Part shown: positions 26,745 to 39,800 of the stretch, one piece after another
Numbering within the stretch: position 1 is the first letter of the stretch
Layout of the letters: each line of letters starts with the position of its first letter
Assembly (NCBI RefSeq): GCF_023343835.1
Contig: NC_064433.1
Span: 27,590,214 to 27,654,213 of the forward strand
DNA length: 64,000 nt
Reading direction: 5' to 3'
Origin: Lagopus muta
Taxonomy: Eukaryota; Chordata; Aves; Galliformes; Phasianidae
Made by a program: the position numbers and the translations under genes
The notes under the pieces: model-generated
What the model was told of the DNA's origin: nothing
The model's input: the letters and a program-made list of their open reading frames with translations, nothing else
Databases searched by the model: none

Positions 26745-26944
26745 ATGAAGAGGCACTGGAACATGTTGCCAGAGAAGTGGATACATCATCTCCTAGGTGT
26801 TTAAGGCCGGGTTGAATGGAGCCCTGAGTAACTTGATCTGGTGGATGACAAAGCTGTCCACAGGAGGGGAGCTGGAATTAAGTGATCTTTAAGGTCCCTT
26901 TCAACCCAAGTCAATCTATGGTTTCACGATTCTATGATTTTCTG
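26745..26944 (+). mobile_element. CR1 LINE 3' end fragment
   Basis: It starts at the CR1 phrase GAGGCACTGGAACATGTTGC and passes through a degenerate GTTTAAGGCCGGGTTGAATG. It ends with TCTTTAAGGTCCCTTTCAAC and the tail GATTCTATGATTTTCTGTGA. It is a 5'-truncated copy of about 200 bases without coding capacity. The next element, a mariner relic in the opposite orientation, begins about 12 bases further on. Confidence 0.85.
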
Positions 26945-26956
26945 TGATAGTGTATA

Positions 26957-27860
26957 TAAGTCAGCCCAAAAGTAATTTGTCCTATTTATTTCCAGTATAA
27001 CTACAACAAATACAAAGAGCACAATAACACTATCTGATAGAGCAAATTCTCAGATACAAAATGCTATTTTTCAAGATAGCCACTACAATTAACTATGCAT
27101 TTTTGCTAGGGATGGACAAGAGTCTGCATGGTACATTCAAAAGTCTGCACCAGCAAAGGTGACCCACTGTTTCACAGTTGCTATGATAGTATCATAGTCA
27201 TTGCTAGGAAAATGTTGCCCAAGCCATCTTTCACTGGCCCAAATAGATAAAGAAGGAGCCAAATCCCAATGATACAGTGGGTGTGTTAAGACAATCCAGC
27301 CAAGACTGGCAATGTGCTCTACAGTCATCAGACCAGCATGGGGCCTGGCATTCTTGTTGCAGTAGAACTGTTGTCTTCTTCTGTGGCCTGACTCTACAAG
27401 TTCAAGCCTTCAGCTTAGTCAGTGTTGCAATGTCGTGTCAGAATTGGTGGTTTGTCCAGGTTTCAGGAAATCCAGAAGGATCACCTCTTTCCTATCACAA
27501 AAGACAATGCACATCACTTTACCTGTGCAGGCTGCATCATGAACTTTTCCTTTGATGGAGAATTCACATCACCACTCTGTACACTGTCATTCTGACTCCA
27601 GCTTGTAGTGGTGATACCATGTCTTATCACAGGCGATCCAGGAAACTGCTACTGTCAGCCTATCTGTTCAATATGTCCTGACAGTCTTGCAGACAGCATT
27701 CTTTTTTTTTTTTTTTTTTCCCCCCCCTTTGTGGACATTCATGAGACCTACCTGGTGCAAACTTTGAGATATCCCAGTCTTATCAACATAATTTCCAATG
27801 CATTGAAGCAGATATTCAGCTCCATACACAGTTCCCTGTGTACGTGATCTCATTAGGAGA
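26957..27860 (-). mobile_element. Mariner (Galluhop-like) DNA transposon relic with transposase fragment
   Basis: The low-coordinate end carries a mariner-type terminal sequence (CAGCCCAAAAGTAATTTG). On the minus strand a broken Tc1/mariner transposase follows. First comes C-D-K-T-W-Y-H-H-Y near 27620, matching the family box G-D-E-T-W with the first catalytic Asp kept. Then G-K-V-M-C-I-V-F and I-L-L-D-F-L-K-P-G-Q appear, then N-K-N-A-R-P-H near 27335, where the family has H-D-N-A-R-P-H, so the second Asp is Lys. Last is W-D-L-A-P-S-L near 27265, where the family has D-L-A-P-S-D, so the third Asp is Leu. Two of three catalytic residues are lost and frameshifts are present. A T/C tract at 27701-27728 interrupts the 5' half. 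The family name Galluhop is from memory. Confidence 0.8.
27701..27728. repeat. Poly(T)-poly(C) tract inside the mariner relic
   Basis: A run of about 19 T's is followed by 8 C's within the transposase region. It is not expected in the intact element and adds to the frame breaks. Confidence 0.9.
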
Positions 27861-28642
27861 CTTACCTTGTTGTCACCTAGGGCAGTGTTTTTTAAATATC
27901 AGAATAATACAAAATACAGGTTTAGAAGAAACTGAGCTCAGTGTATAACAACTGCAATTTTACATATTTTTTTTTAAGAATTCTCCTTTCCCTAGGAATC
28001 ACTAATATCTGTGTACCTCCAGTGCAAGTCACTTTGCTTTTCAGAAGATTCTTGGTATAATGAACAGTCAGAACATCAAATAAAAGCCATTTTGGCCCAT
28101 AGGGACATCATGTTGCACCTGCAAATGAATACAAAAAGACCTACTTACTGAATCTAACAATGCAGTTATATAACAAAATTATTATTGCATCTTCAGTTAT
28201 ATGTTTCAGATCTTATCGCAATTTCTTTTTCACTTGACAGGAAAGAAAAATATTCCAGTCTGGAAAGGAAATGAATATAAACTAAATAATATTCATCAAA
28301 GAGAAAGATTACAATTGTTAGTTTTTCATTAATTTCAGAAGCATTTATGAGGCATGCAGATTGACTGTGAGCATACTTAGAATTCATAAACATATTCTGA
28401 ATGCTCTGGATGTGTTATAAAGAGATGCCAGATTGTTTTAATTGGCTGTTCAGTTTAACTGCTCTCACATTATTTCTGTTCCTTCACTGTTTGACAAATT
28501 TATTAGCAGGAGGACAGTGGGTAAAAAAAAATATCAAATAATACACTATTAACATTTCTGGTTTCACAAAATAACTACTGAAAGCATAATAAGCCCTGGG
28601 TATCCAGCAACCCAGTATTTGGAAATATAATATCTAGCCCTT

Positions 28643-28757
28643 TTTATTAATATATATATATATAATATATAAATTTAAATTTATTAAATTATATAATTAA
28701 ATTAAATTATTATAATTTAAATTTAATTTAAATTATAATATATATATATATATATAA
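28643..28757. repeat. AT-only tract with strong inverted repeats
   Basis: About 115 bases are almost free of G and C. TATATA runs flank a core of AAATTTAAATTT-type words that are largely self-complementary, so the tract could fold into hairpins. It is simple sequence, not a promoter. Confidence 0.9.
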
Positions 28758-30932
28758 AACGTAAAAAAACCATAATTCAAATAGTATCCTCTCATAACCG
28801 AATCACCTTGTAATTTAAGCGGCAAAACACATGAGCCTAAGATTCAACAAAATATACAGGATAAAAGAAGAAATACAGCTGTGTATTGGAATTGTCAGTA
28901 TGCTTACATATATCCTAACCCATTTCTGCATTAACCATGCTAAATTCTTGAATGTTCTGATTCTTCAAAGAAACATATTTTGGAAAAATATTTTCCTTGA
29001 CAACACTGCTGTATTGTGTGAAACAAATAGGTGCAAACACAAATTTAGCTTGGAGATTTTGTTCTTAGAATTGAATGAAAAAGCAGCACCAAGAGAGTAA
29101 CAGCTTTCCTGGAACAAAGTAGGTATTTTAGGCACTCCAATATTAAGCATGCCATTTATCCTTAATTCTCCTTTTCTATAGCATGCTGTTAGTGGCTGAA
29201 AATAAAGGCAAGTATAGTTACTGAACCTCTTTGTGAGCCCTGAAAGCTGGTAGCATTGCAAATGAATTAGAAATTCTCTCAAATGTAAGAATAACAGAAG
29301 CAAATCATGCACCTAAGTTTTTGCACAGTTAGCAGAAAGACAAAAAATACAAAATATCAGAGGTTCTGCTCAAATAATTGATTTAATCAGTGTCAGACTA
29401 ACTAAGCATCTGCATTACAAGCTGGCTTACATACAAGAAAACAATGTGTGTGTGACAATTCCTTTCTATTTTGTTTCTTCACCACCCACTGCGGTGTTTG
29501 TATTTTTTGCATTTCATACACCTGAATGACAGTTAAAAATAGAAGACTACTGGAATACTCGAAATTCATCCTTAAAGCTTTCCATATCAGAGCCTAAGTT
29601 AAGCATATATTGAAATCTGCACTGATTTTCTAATTGACAAACTGCATTTGGAGCTCAATCTTCATGAGAACGTACAGAATGATGTCTTTTTCCTTGAAGA
29701 GCTATTCTTACAATGCAGATACACTCAATACCTTGCAGGAATTTTAAGTCTCAATGAAATAGCATGAGGTTACAAAAAAAACGCCAGAGTTTTGTCCCCC
29801 CCAATGTTACTTCCACAGAATTAACAAGGTCTTGGCTTCAAAGGGCAATTTTTACTAGAATCCTTTCTCACGTATTTTTACCGATCATTTTTTCTCTACA
29901 TTCCACATGCCTTGATAAAAAAATAATTGAAAAATCACAACCTTTGGTGCGATCATAATTGTTACTGTGTCTGTTCCAGGAACATGGGCAGGCTTACTCA
30001 CCTGGTTCTCCCTGGCTACAGCAGCTAACACTTTCTCTCACTTTAATGTCTTTTCATGAAGAAAATTCATCAAACACTAATTGATTTGAAATTGCTGTTT
30101 GCTTCCTAACCCACTACAGGAAAATGGCCTGCAGCTTCACAACAACCTTAATGAAGTTCAATTAGACTTGCTTTCCCTCTCTGGTGCTATAGTTACATGG
30201 ACGTTCTCTGACCCACTACTCTTTTCCTATATTTGTAAGTTTTCTCAGACAAACCACGTCAGAATGAGCACAAAGCAACACCTGTGCTGTCAGCATAGAA
30301 GAGAGGCCTGAAATGCAAGTAGATGTATAAATGAGGTTGATTTAGGATCTGTACCATGGCATAGCTGATTTAGCTGATTTTGACTGAAATGAAGGAGGAG
30401 ATCATCTCCAGCAAAAGAAGCTTCTCTAGCAGATCTGTAGCAAGAAGTTGCATTGCTGAAATTCTCACAAAGTCAGTTGTCTGTGACACAAAGAATTAAT
30501 GCTTTTGAAATTAGCAAATTCACCCAACGCATACCTGTAGGAACGTACTGAGGGTTTTGTTTGGTGGTTGGTTTTGTTTTTTGAGGCTTAAATCTGAAAG
30601 TAAAAAAGAAAAAAAAAATGTGGAAAAAGGAAATGAAAATATAAAAATAAACATTGCCTTTCAACCACTAGAAATGATTGTACCTGTTAGCCAAATGTAC
30701 CAATACCCGTAATATAATAACAAGAACGCAGCTTGAGACAGTGGAATTCTAACTATTGGAAAGAACAGTAAAAGGTCTTGAACTTTCACAAGTAAGCAGC
30801 AGTCAAAATAGTATGAGGATTTGGCTTGTTTACAGTAGGGTTTAATACTTGTATAAGGAGACTCACCTGTGATGACTCCCCTCGGAAAGCAGCGCTTCAA
30901 GCCCAACTGTGGTAATAAATGCTCCATTTGAA

Positions 30933-31011
30933 GGGGATTATCTCCTCCCCCTCTTCTTCTGATTTTTCAGAACAAAGCAGGAGGTGGAGAGAAGGAGGGG
31001 GAGATAATCCC
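30933..31011. repeat. Imperfect inverted repeat (GGGGATTATCTCC ... GGAGATAATCCC)
   Basis: The left arm at 30933-30952 (GGGGATTATCTCCTCCCCCT) is the near reverse complement of the right arm at 30992-31011 (AAGGAGGGGGAGATAATCCC). About 40 bases separate them. Just outside, the word TAATAAATGCTCCATT (30913) reappears as TAATAAATGCTGCATT (31045), so a direct duplication overlies the inverted repeat. It may be the core of a small non-autonomous element or a local rearrangement. Function unknown. Confidence 0.65.
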
Positions 31012-31689
31012 TTTAGCACTTAGCACTTCACACCTGCCAGGTAAGTAATAAATGCTGCATTCCAGGGGGATTAGCACAGTACTTGTTTAGAGTGGAATAG
31101 AATGCTTTCAGACATTGGACCAACCCCCTGGGACAAAAGTCCAGCTTAGGTTTTGTCATTTAATTACTTCTTATAGTCTTCTTGCATTTGTTTGTTTGCT
31201 AACTCAAGTACAACAGTATGAAAACAACAAAAGCTGAGTTTCTCGATTTTCTGTGTTTCTGTGTGTATGCCATGAGAAAACTTAAGCATATTGATACAAT
31301 AAACAATTGATAATAAGATAACGTTGTATTATTTAAAGATATGCATTCCACAAGAGGTAGAACGCTCTTCATGAAACCCATATCCCATACAATGAAGTGT
31401 TCCTGAACTGAAGGTATGTTGAAGGAAGTTCATTCTGGTCAGTGTATTAGTATCCTCACAGCAACACTCAACAATGTGACGCACTGTCATCAACAACCTA
31501 TTATGCTTGCATTTTTCTAATCTTCACTTTGTATTTTAGTTGTGTGAATATTGCAATAAAATAATGATAATCTTGCATAGTGTGAAAGCTAACATATATT
31601 TTGGTGTTATATTTGAGTCATTCTGTCCAGAATTTCTCTTTGGGAACTGCAGTAGTGAGTCTAACCTGAATGAAAGGAAAAAGAGGAGA

Positions 31690-31732
31690 AAAATAACAAT
31701 AATAATAATAACAATAATAATAATAATAATAA
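31690..31732 (+). repeat. (AAT)n microsatellite
   Basis: About 13 AAT-type units with two AAC interruptions. The trinucleotide period keeps one frame open as a run of Ile codons in a chance frame. Confidence 0.95.
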
Positions 31733-33378
31733 AGACATCTTGTCATCTCCAAAGAACAGAAGACTCTTCCACTCTACTCTTCCTTTTTAGGACTTTCTCT
31801 TCCATTTACCTGGAAGATACAATTTAATATAGATTATATTGCCTGTGCTTTTCTCTGCATACCTGCGTGTTGCTTGACCACAGATGTCAGGTGGACACCA
31901 GATGAGAAACCCTGGGGCATCTGAAATGATGCCAGATGCCTCTGTTTTCTTCCCAAATCTCACTCTATATCGGCTATATGTAATAGTTGGTATTTAACTA
32001 TAATGGACCTATTTTTTTCCCTAGGCTTAAAATATGAGCAAGTAAAGAACCCACCCTTCTAACATAAACAGCTATGGATAAAATAGCTCTTATACATTTT
32101 TTTATTTCCCAGGGTGAATATAGCAAAGCTCTGCCTAGTTAAAGATGTGGGAGAGATCACAACATCTTTAGGCTTGCTGAGAGTCTCAGAAACAGATCCC
32201 CCTTGCTGGGAAGGTCTCGGGTAGCCTCTATATGAATCACTTCTTCACAAGCATACCTCAGGAGCTCTGAAATTTGAAGCAAATAGGTTTTACTCTTTAG
32301 AGACAGCTAAAACAGTTCTTTTTGTCCAGATATTTTGAAGTTCCATACCTCTGCTAAGTTATAGTTCAGTAAACACAGAATCATAATATATGTTATTTAA
32401 AAGGATTTTTCATATCAATTTCTAAAGGTGGAGGAGAGAACATGGATGAGAGCTTTTTTCATGAAACTGGACATAGTAAGCTGAAGTCTAACTTCAAAAT
32501 AATGTTATTTTTGTTGTTTCATTTTAGTGTCTCCTTCCACATGATTAAAAAAAGAGATATGTACAATAAATACAAAACAGTTAATAGGAAAAGATTTTGT
32601 CATTCTCCTGAACTCCTACCTTTTTATTTTCTATACAGGAAAATTAAACTGTTGCCCATCACGTCTTTCATTAGAAAAGCATTTCAGCAGAGTGTATCTC
32701 TACATGAAGTACAACTGTTGGCTTCAGTGAATGTTTCGTGCTGGATTGCAAAATATGACACACAATACACAGGTAAAAAAATTTGTGATGTCATCACATA
32801 TGGAGGAATGTGCAGGACAGTATGTGCCCTACAGACTAGTTAAGTCTTTTACCTAATTAGTGAGAAAAGGCTTTTTTACTCAGTACGTGTGCATATTTAA
32901 TTCCACACTTTTAATTTAGTACAGAGCAGAGGTAGTGGAGAACAGAGTATTTTAAAATAATACATTTTCTGTGAGATTTCCCTACTCACCATCATTCTTT
33001 CTCAGAAACAGAATGCATCTTAGTGGCAACTTCAGCTACCACTTTCACTTACTAACATTTTCTTCTAGAGCAGAAAACAAAGAAACCCAAACAGTACATA
33101 CCTTAGAATATAATCTCAGAATAGTAAATTCTCCAAGAAAAATCTTGGTGCTAACTGTCCTGTGTCTTCTATTCCAAAAAAGTGCAAGGAAGAAATACAA
33201 CACATCATGTTCCCAAAGACCATAGTAGCAAGCATGTCTGCCATTAATTATCTTTTTTGATACTGAATTTTGACAATGTAGCATGGTAATACAAAGAGAA
33301 ACAAGAGATGAAGTGAGAAAATACAAAAGGCACTGCATTATCCCAAAGAGAGTGGGGACACAAAAAATTTATGTTCAA

Positions 33379-33670
33379 GGTCTATTCCAAAAAGTAATGT
33401 CCGTATTTTATTACTTTGATGCACAACATCAGAGATGGATGTTGGTGGTATGGCAGTAGAGGCTGAAACTTCCCACCAGTATTCCATTACATGCCATGAG
33501 TAGAAACAGCAAAGGTGGGTCACCTCCACAGGTGTAGATTTTGGCAACCAAAGCATGCAGGCTCTTGTTCATCATCAGCGAAAATGCATGGCCAATGTTG
33601 GTAACAAAGTTGAAGAATAGTGTTTTGTGGCTGAGAACTATATATTCTATGTATTTGCTGTTCTTATTTT
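33379..33670 (+). mobile_element. Mariner (Galluhop-like) relic, internally deleted
   Basis: The 5' end resembles a mariner terminus (GGTCTATTCCAAAAAGTAAT). It is followed by the leader GATGTTGGTGGTATGGCAGT and CTTCCCACCAGTATTCCATT, both shared with the copies at 35.0 and 48.1 kb. After about 130 bases the sequence jumps to the transposase C-terminus at 33555, which matches 35404-35480 of the other copy. The catalytic core is absent. The 3' terminus is too diverged to place exactly. Confidence 0.75.
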
Positions 33671-34609
33671 GTTGTCTAAATTCAGTAGTAGGGAGGAGGC
33701 CTAGAACATGGGTTGCTGTTTGTGATAATCACTGTAAACAAAGAAAAGAGAAGCTTGTCATTACAGAATCAATTTCATGAAACCATGGTTTCTGAAAAGC
33801 TAAGTGAAGGTACGTTTAGGCATCCTAATAAATGTTGCAGCTGAAGTTGGGTCTCTGCCATCTCCTTTAGTTAAAATGGAGTTTTTGGGGAAGCAAGACC
33901 CCAGAGGGGAATGTGATCATGAAATTAATGTGAGTGGGTGGTTTAAGATAAAATTCTTAGCTCAATGTTAGAAGATTCAGAAAAGTATGATTAATTAATG
34001 CCAGTAAACATGATTTTGGGCCAGACAAGAACATGACCATGGCACATCCGGAGATAGCAGAATGTCAGAACATGAGGGAGTAGTGTTGTAGAATAAGAAG
34101 GTATGGTTTACGATAGCTCACATCTATTTTAAGAGTTTTTCAAAGAAGATACATTAATGACAAAACTATAATAAAGATCTTCCAGTTACATGACACCTTT
34201 GAGATGACATTCAAGGTTTTTGTAATCTGTCTGTTTCTCAGTAACATTGACGCAACAACTGTCCTGCACAGTCAGATGTAATAAAAGTGTAAATTTCAGT
34301 ATGCATACTCATTAGATGTAAATTGTTTCATACTGAGAGAAGAGAATAAAAGTCCACTCAAGGTGTCATAGAACAAAGGAAGGTATTTTGCAAAACATCT
34401 CCGTCAAGTCATAGAATCTGACTTAAGAGTTCCTCTTAAGTGTATAGTTCAGCAAATTGATTTTTAGTTTTTGAAATGGAATTAAACATTTCCTAGTGGC
34501 AGAATCATGAGACACATGTGCATAGAAACACAAGAGCATGTGGGTGGAATTCAAAATCTAGTACATGTCTAATGCACAAGCTGTTGCAGACTGTGATAAA
34601 TGGGAAATT

Positions 34610-34627
34610 AAAAAAAAAAAAAAAAAA
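34610..34627 (+). repeat. Poly(A) run
   Basis: About 18 A's in AT-rich intergenic DNA. No gene context. Confidence 0.9.
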
Positions 34628-35018
34628 CAATTGGAAAAAATAATTTTAAGATTTGGATGATAAAAACATTGTGAACACATTACAAAGAACAACAGAATTT
34701 AGAATAATAATTATTTTTGCAGAACTTTAATTAGCTCATTTTCTTAAGTGCATCTCAGGTTGTTTTCATAACTATTTCTCTTGTTTATCTGAAACATTCA
34801 GTCATAAGGATCTCCACTTTGACTAAATAACAGAAGTCTTTAAATTTTGATCATTTTGTGATTCCGTGATTATATATTTACCAGCATGTTTGTATTAAAT
34901 GATATTACATCTAGCCAATTCAGAGGGAAAAAAAAGAAAATGTAAAAAGCAAAAAAAACCTAAAAATAGGTCAAATATGTATGTATAAATGGAAAAGCTT
35001 ATATCAGGACATATGTAT

Positions 35019-35540
35019 GAGGGTTGTTCCAAAGGTAATGTCCCCTTTTTTTGTACCTTGGCCCAAGATATCAGAGGCAGATGTTGGTGGTATGGCAGTA
35101 GAAGTTAAAACTTCCCACCAATATCCCGTTTCATGTTGTTGCTATGTGACAGTTGGCAGCAGAGGGACAGTCTGACAAAATGGTGTCTGACATGGAAATG
35201 GGTTTGAAGCAAAGGTGTGTTTCTGAATTCCGCCACGCAGATAAATTGCATCCACTGACATTCATGGGCTGTCGATGAACGTTTCTGGAGACTTGAGAGT
35301 GGGTGTGAGTACAGTGAGGTGGTGGGTGGTGCATTTCAGCAGTGGCAACTGCAGTGTATGTGAAAGACACACCAATTTCTGAAAGGCCATGAAGATTTTC
35401 ATGAGTATGGCATGCAAGCTCTCATTCATTGCTGGCAAAAATGCAATGCTACTGGTCATGACTACGTTAAAAAACAGGGTTTTTTAGCAGATAATTAGCT
35501 TTATCAGCGATCTTTGTGTTGAATTTTCCATGGAAATAAC
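35019..35540 (+). mobile_element. Mariner (Galluhop-like) relic, about 520 bases, core deleted
   Basis: It begins GAGGGTTGTTCCAAAGGTAA, the best-preserved terminus in the window, followed by GATGTTGGTGGTATGGCAGT. The N-terminal transposase region is recognisable in broken frames: a helix-turn-helix part with F-Q-Q-W-Q-L at about 35335, equivalent to an F-S-S-G-N box. It then jumps to the C-terminal tail with Y-G-M-Q-A-L-I-H-C-W-Q-K-C at about 35405-35440. The catalytic centre is missing, and the element ends near CCATGGAAATAAC at about 35535. It shares its deletion style with the 33.4 kb copy, but the two differ in extent. Confidence 0.8.
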
Positions 35541-36345
35541 TTGCAGAGTGACCCACATACATGCATACATATGTACTTATGCATGCTCACATGCACACAC
35601 ATTTTGTCATTTATCCTGATATTTTTTCCTCATTCCCATGACCTCCTTGGTTTATACAACCCATCCTAGGTGGCTCCTCTTTTCACCTTGGGAGACTAAC
35701 ATCTCTGTGAATAGGTGAATCTTTCTTGAAAACCTTGCTTATACTTCTAGGTTGCCAAATCCACATTTAAGTAAATGAATTTGGATTTGGAAATGCTACC
35801 TTTCATTTATATTTGCAAGGTACTACTGTGTAGGGTAAATTTGCAGAGATTAAACATTGGTTTTTTTTTATTTTGGAGAGCTCATATCAATCTCCTACTA
35901 CTGTGTTAAATATTTAATCACCTGTCCCAGTACAAAACAAACCTCACTTGTTGAATTCAATCTTTCTATACTTGCTTGCAAAGACTACAAAGAAAATTTC
36001 CTTAACAAACTACTACAGTTTTACATAATTTTTCTCTCATTGCTTTCTAGTTTTATTCTCACTGCCACAGCAAATATATCTATTCACATAATTACTTTTT
36101 TCCCTCTTATTTTAATCAAATTCTAAAAATGGTTAAATGGTTCATTACATCTCCTTACATTTGCACACCACTGATTCTTCATCCAAACAAACAAAAACAG
36201 TAATTTTTCATGTATTGTCTCAGCAAAAAAAGTTGATTTTTTTTTATTATTTCATAACCTCAGTAAGTATAATGCTCTGCCATAGAGAAATGTTGAGTTA
36301 CCCACTGGAATAAAATTCCTGTTATTCACACATCTTATGGAACAC
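35541..36345. other. AT-rich intergenic DNA, no gene seen
   Basis: The span between the mariner relic and the LTR-like segment contains no repeat or exon that I recognise. A short stretch of ACAT/GCAT words lies at 35560-35600. Confidence 0.5.
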
Positions 36346-36819
36346 TGTAAGCATATTAGATAGCAGGACAGATTGTTTGCAGAAGGTTCCTGCCTGCATA
36401 GTGAGGCCATCCCTCAAGACTGATCCAAAGATAGGGACTGGTAACAACTAGTCCTTTGAGACTGTAGTCAGCAAAGCAAGGAAAGAAAGCATTCTTAATA
36501 AGGTAACAAGACCAGAGGACTTGTCAACTAAGGGACACTCCAAGAGGTCCCAGGACAACACCACAAAAATACTGAGCATGTGCAAGGATGTGGGAACCTT
36601 AAAGATTTCAATGAAAGTGCTGAATAAATATACATGGTCTGGGAGTATCTTTACATATGTAACACAAGTGATGTATATAAGCTGAAGATCTTTTGTGCCA
36701 GATATACACACTTAAGTGGAGGGATCCCCCATGCAATGGCACCACAATAAAGAATGTCTACTTCTTAATACCACATTGGTTTTAAGGAGCTGTCTCTTAG
36801 ACCAATGTTTTTGTCCAGT
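36346..36819 (+). mobile_element. Probable solo LTR, boundaries uncertain
   Basis: The layout is that of a retroviral LTR. A TATATAA box at 36674-36680 is followed 66 bases later by AATAAA at 36746-36751. Downstream is a T-rich R/U5-like stretch (CCACATTGGTTTTAAGGAGC). It might begin TGTAAGCATATT and end near CCAGTAACA, with TGTAA/TAACA-type inverted ends. The five-base word AACAC flanks a slightly shorter version but leaves non-standard ends, so I do not treat it as proven. No viral gene lies alongside. Confidence 0.5.
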
Positions 36820-39800
36820 AACACATGTAGTAGTCCGGCATAGCCACTCAAATAACTAACTGAGCTGTTTACTGAAATCTCTGCTGTCTAAAAACATTTT
36901 TTCAGCCAGTTTAAGGTCTGAGAGTAAGACAGGTAAGAATACAAGAAGGGAATTTAACCTATTTTTTGATGTTGTTCATAATGTCCAGACAAGTGTAAGC
37001 ACAACTAGAAAAAAACACAGTGGTGTTTGGAACAGAGTATCTATGTAAGGAAAGGGCACAGCTGTCAATAAAAGATTTAACTGAAAGGGGAGAATACAGG
37101 AAATTAAAAGTAAATCACTTACTAGACACCATCTTAGGGAATACAAGAACAGAATTAGAGTGAGAGGAAAAAAATAAAAAGAAAGAAAAAGAGATTAGGG
37201 ATCCAGTTGCTGAGAATAGAGGAGAGAAAAAGAGCTCAAGGCTGGGCAAGAGGGGAAGTAATTCAAGCGATTGAGGGAACAAGCCTTTGTGAAATCAAGA
37301 AGGAAACAGTAGAGGCAAACTGTTGGTGGCAGGAAGGTGTGGAGAGGAGAAAGGGCAAGACAAGTATTGGGTGCTGCCTAATGAGCAGAAGAGAAATTTG
37401 ATCATAATCTCGGCAGAAAAAAAGTACTTAGAAAAGAATGCCAAGAGTGTGACCATGTAGGTGGACTTCAAAAGTAAACAATTGACCCAAACAATGAACA
37501 GAGGAAATGAATGATATGGTGTGTTTTGGGTGGTCATCAGCCAATCAGAAAACAGAAATCATTTGGGATGAGGACTGAAGATAGTAGTAGAGTGGGAGAG
37601 TGAGCAGGGCACTTGTAAGATGAAGAATATGCATTGGTCTTATTCTTCATTGTTCTGTGTTCTGTATTTATTTTTTGCTCAATAGAAGACATTTCCTTTT
37701 TACCTCCTTGGGAATCCTGATCTAATTAGTAAGCCTTACAGAAACATATGATAGATTTTTTTGCATTAAGCAAAGATGCTTAACCAGATCTTCTGTGCTG
37801 TAAGTTTAGAGCTAACAACATTCAGATGGATGTGATTTGTATAAAAACTCCTCTATACCTTTGTGTTCCACTTTGTTTTCTAGAGATCATATTCTTGCCA
37901 AGTGTTATTATTATTAAAGAATGGTAGAAAATATGCAACATTGTTTCTTATAAAATTTACATGATGATACAGAACCATTGTAATCATGTTTTTTAGCTTT
38001 TTAGATTATTTATTTCCTTATCACAAATGATGTCATATTTAAACAGAAAAAAAATACATCAAAATTTCCATTTCACATATAAGAATGAAACGATTTAAAT
38101 TTTAGGATCTGAAATAAAAATTAAAAGCAAAGAGAATCTAGAAACACTCAGATACTGTTGCAGTTCACATTAAAATGAAAACTACTTTCTCTAGTTAATG
38201 AATATAAAAACAAACTGAAACAAAAAGGAAATACTCTGTGAAAACATTTGAATATTTCTTATATTATGGCAAATTTTTTCAAGTAGTTTCCATTTCATTG
38301 CTCTGACACTGAATACAGAGAAAATTAATGTCATCCAAAAGCTTTGCTTTTCTCAACACTTACCTTCAAATTCATGAAATTTACTCTATTCTTGCAAAAA
38401 TTCTCAAGCATTAGAAAAAAAATTCTCAGTGTTAGAAATCAATTAGAAATTGATTATTTTACAATGTCATATGAGGCAATGCTGTTTACTGTTGTTTAGA
38501 GAAAATTAATCAATTATAAAAGATTATGAATGGCTCAAATTCCCAAATTTTATTCTATATATATGCATTTTTTTTTTCAGTTTTTGGCAATGGCAAAAAA
38601 TCACATTAATATAGTATGCCTGTAAGTAATCAGGAAGCTTGCAGTTAGATAATTAAATTGATATTTTCATGTTTCTTTCTTTTTAGAAAGTATTAATTTG
38701 TAAAGTAACAACTTTCTTAGTGCAGTATAAATAATCTTATTAAATTACTTTTTCTTTACCACATACGTCTATGCTATTCATAAAGTCTGTGTGGATAATT
38801 AATTTTATTTACAGAGCAGTGCATTACATGTTACTTTTGTTGTCCCTGTGCACTTCCACATTTATGATATAACAGTTATGATTGGCATGTTACCACATGC
38901 AAAATAATTGGACCCCATTTCAGTTTCGCACAGAGTTACCAATGTTGTCAAAGGAGTTCAGCTGGGTTCAGTATTCTACAATTTATTGTAAAAAATTGCT
39001 TTAAGAGACATCGAAACAATACAAAATGAATTCTTCAGGTAATCACAAATATTGTGTTTCCTTTCTATTTAATTAAAATGAAAGCAAACAGACACACAAA
39101 CAAAAACATCATTCAGTGTGTGCAGCAGATTAGCCTGAAGTGCTAATGTGGTAATCAGAAAATGAAACGGCAGCTTAAAAACCTTAAAACTCTCTGTAAC
39201 AACTTTCAGTAAAGGTCATCAACCATGAAATTCTGTGAACTCCAGCTTGGGCTTCCATAGTGGCTAGGAGTGATAGGGCAATATCATAAAAAGGCGATAA
39301 CAAAACATTTTCTTTGATCTAGAAAGGACCAGAGGAATGCAACTGATACATTCTATGGTAAAATGTAATTTTCTTGTATCTTCTTTTGCTAGATAAAACC
39401 TATTTCATTCTGCATTACAGCTACAATTCTCTGTTTCTTAACCTGATGGATCTAATTCAGGAGGTCTCAGTGAAAACCTAGCTTAGGTATGAAGCAGGCA
39501 GACCTGCTAGATATTTCATCACCTTTGAATAGTACTTGACAATTATGCTTCCCTCGAGCTGACTACTGCATATCAGCATTTTTTTTTCACTCGGTATTCA
39601 AATTTCACTGTAGTATTAACCCACCTACCAAATCAGTCACTTTCTTTTCACGTAATTACTTTACCACAGAGATATATCCATGTCATTGGAACAATGAAAC
39701 TGTCACTAATTAGAGGAGTTTTTGCAGACAGAACTTAAATTAACTGGACCCAAACTATTAGTTTTGCTTTTAGTGTGGAATAACCACTAGCTGTAGTGTG

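Larger units (their letters stand above)
27871..33378. other. AT-rich intergenic DNA with simple repeats
   Basis: No conserved exon is recognised. The longest frame, 133 codons at 32442-32843 (plus), has no domain and no upstream promoter or splice context that I can support. The AT tract, the inverted repeat and the AAT array inside this span are listed separately. Confidence 0.5.

Noticed and set aside
32442..32843. Plus-strand 133-codon frame
   Set aside because: No recognisable domain and no neighbouring exon; length is within chance for 64 kb read in six frames.
36341..36824. AACAC/AACAC as a proven target-site duplication
   Set aside because: It leaves LTR ends that are not TG...CA, and with many possible five-mers a chance match is likely.
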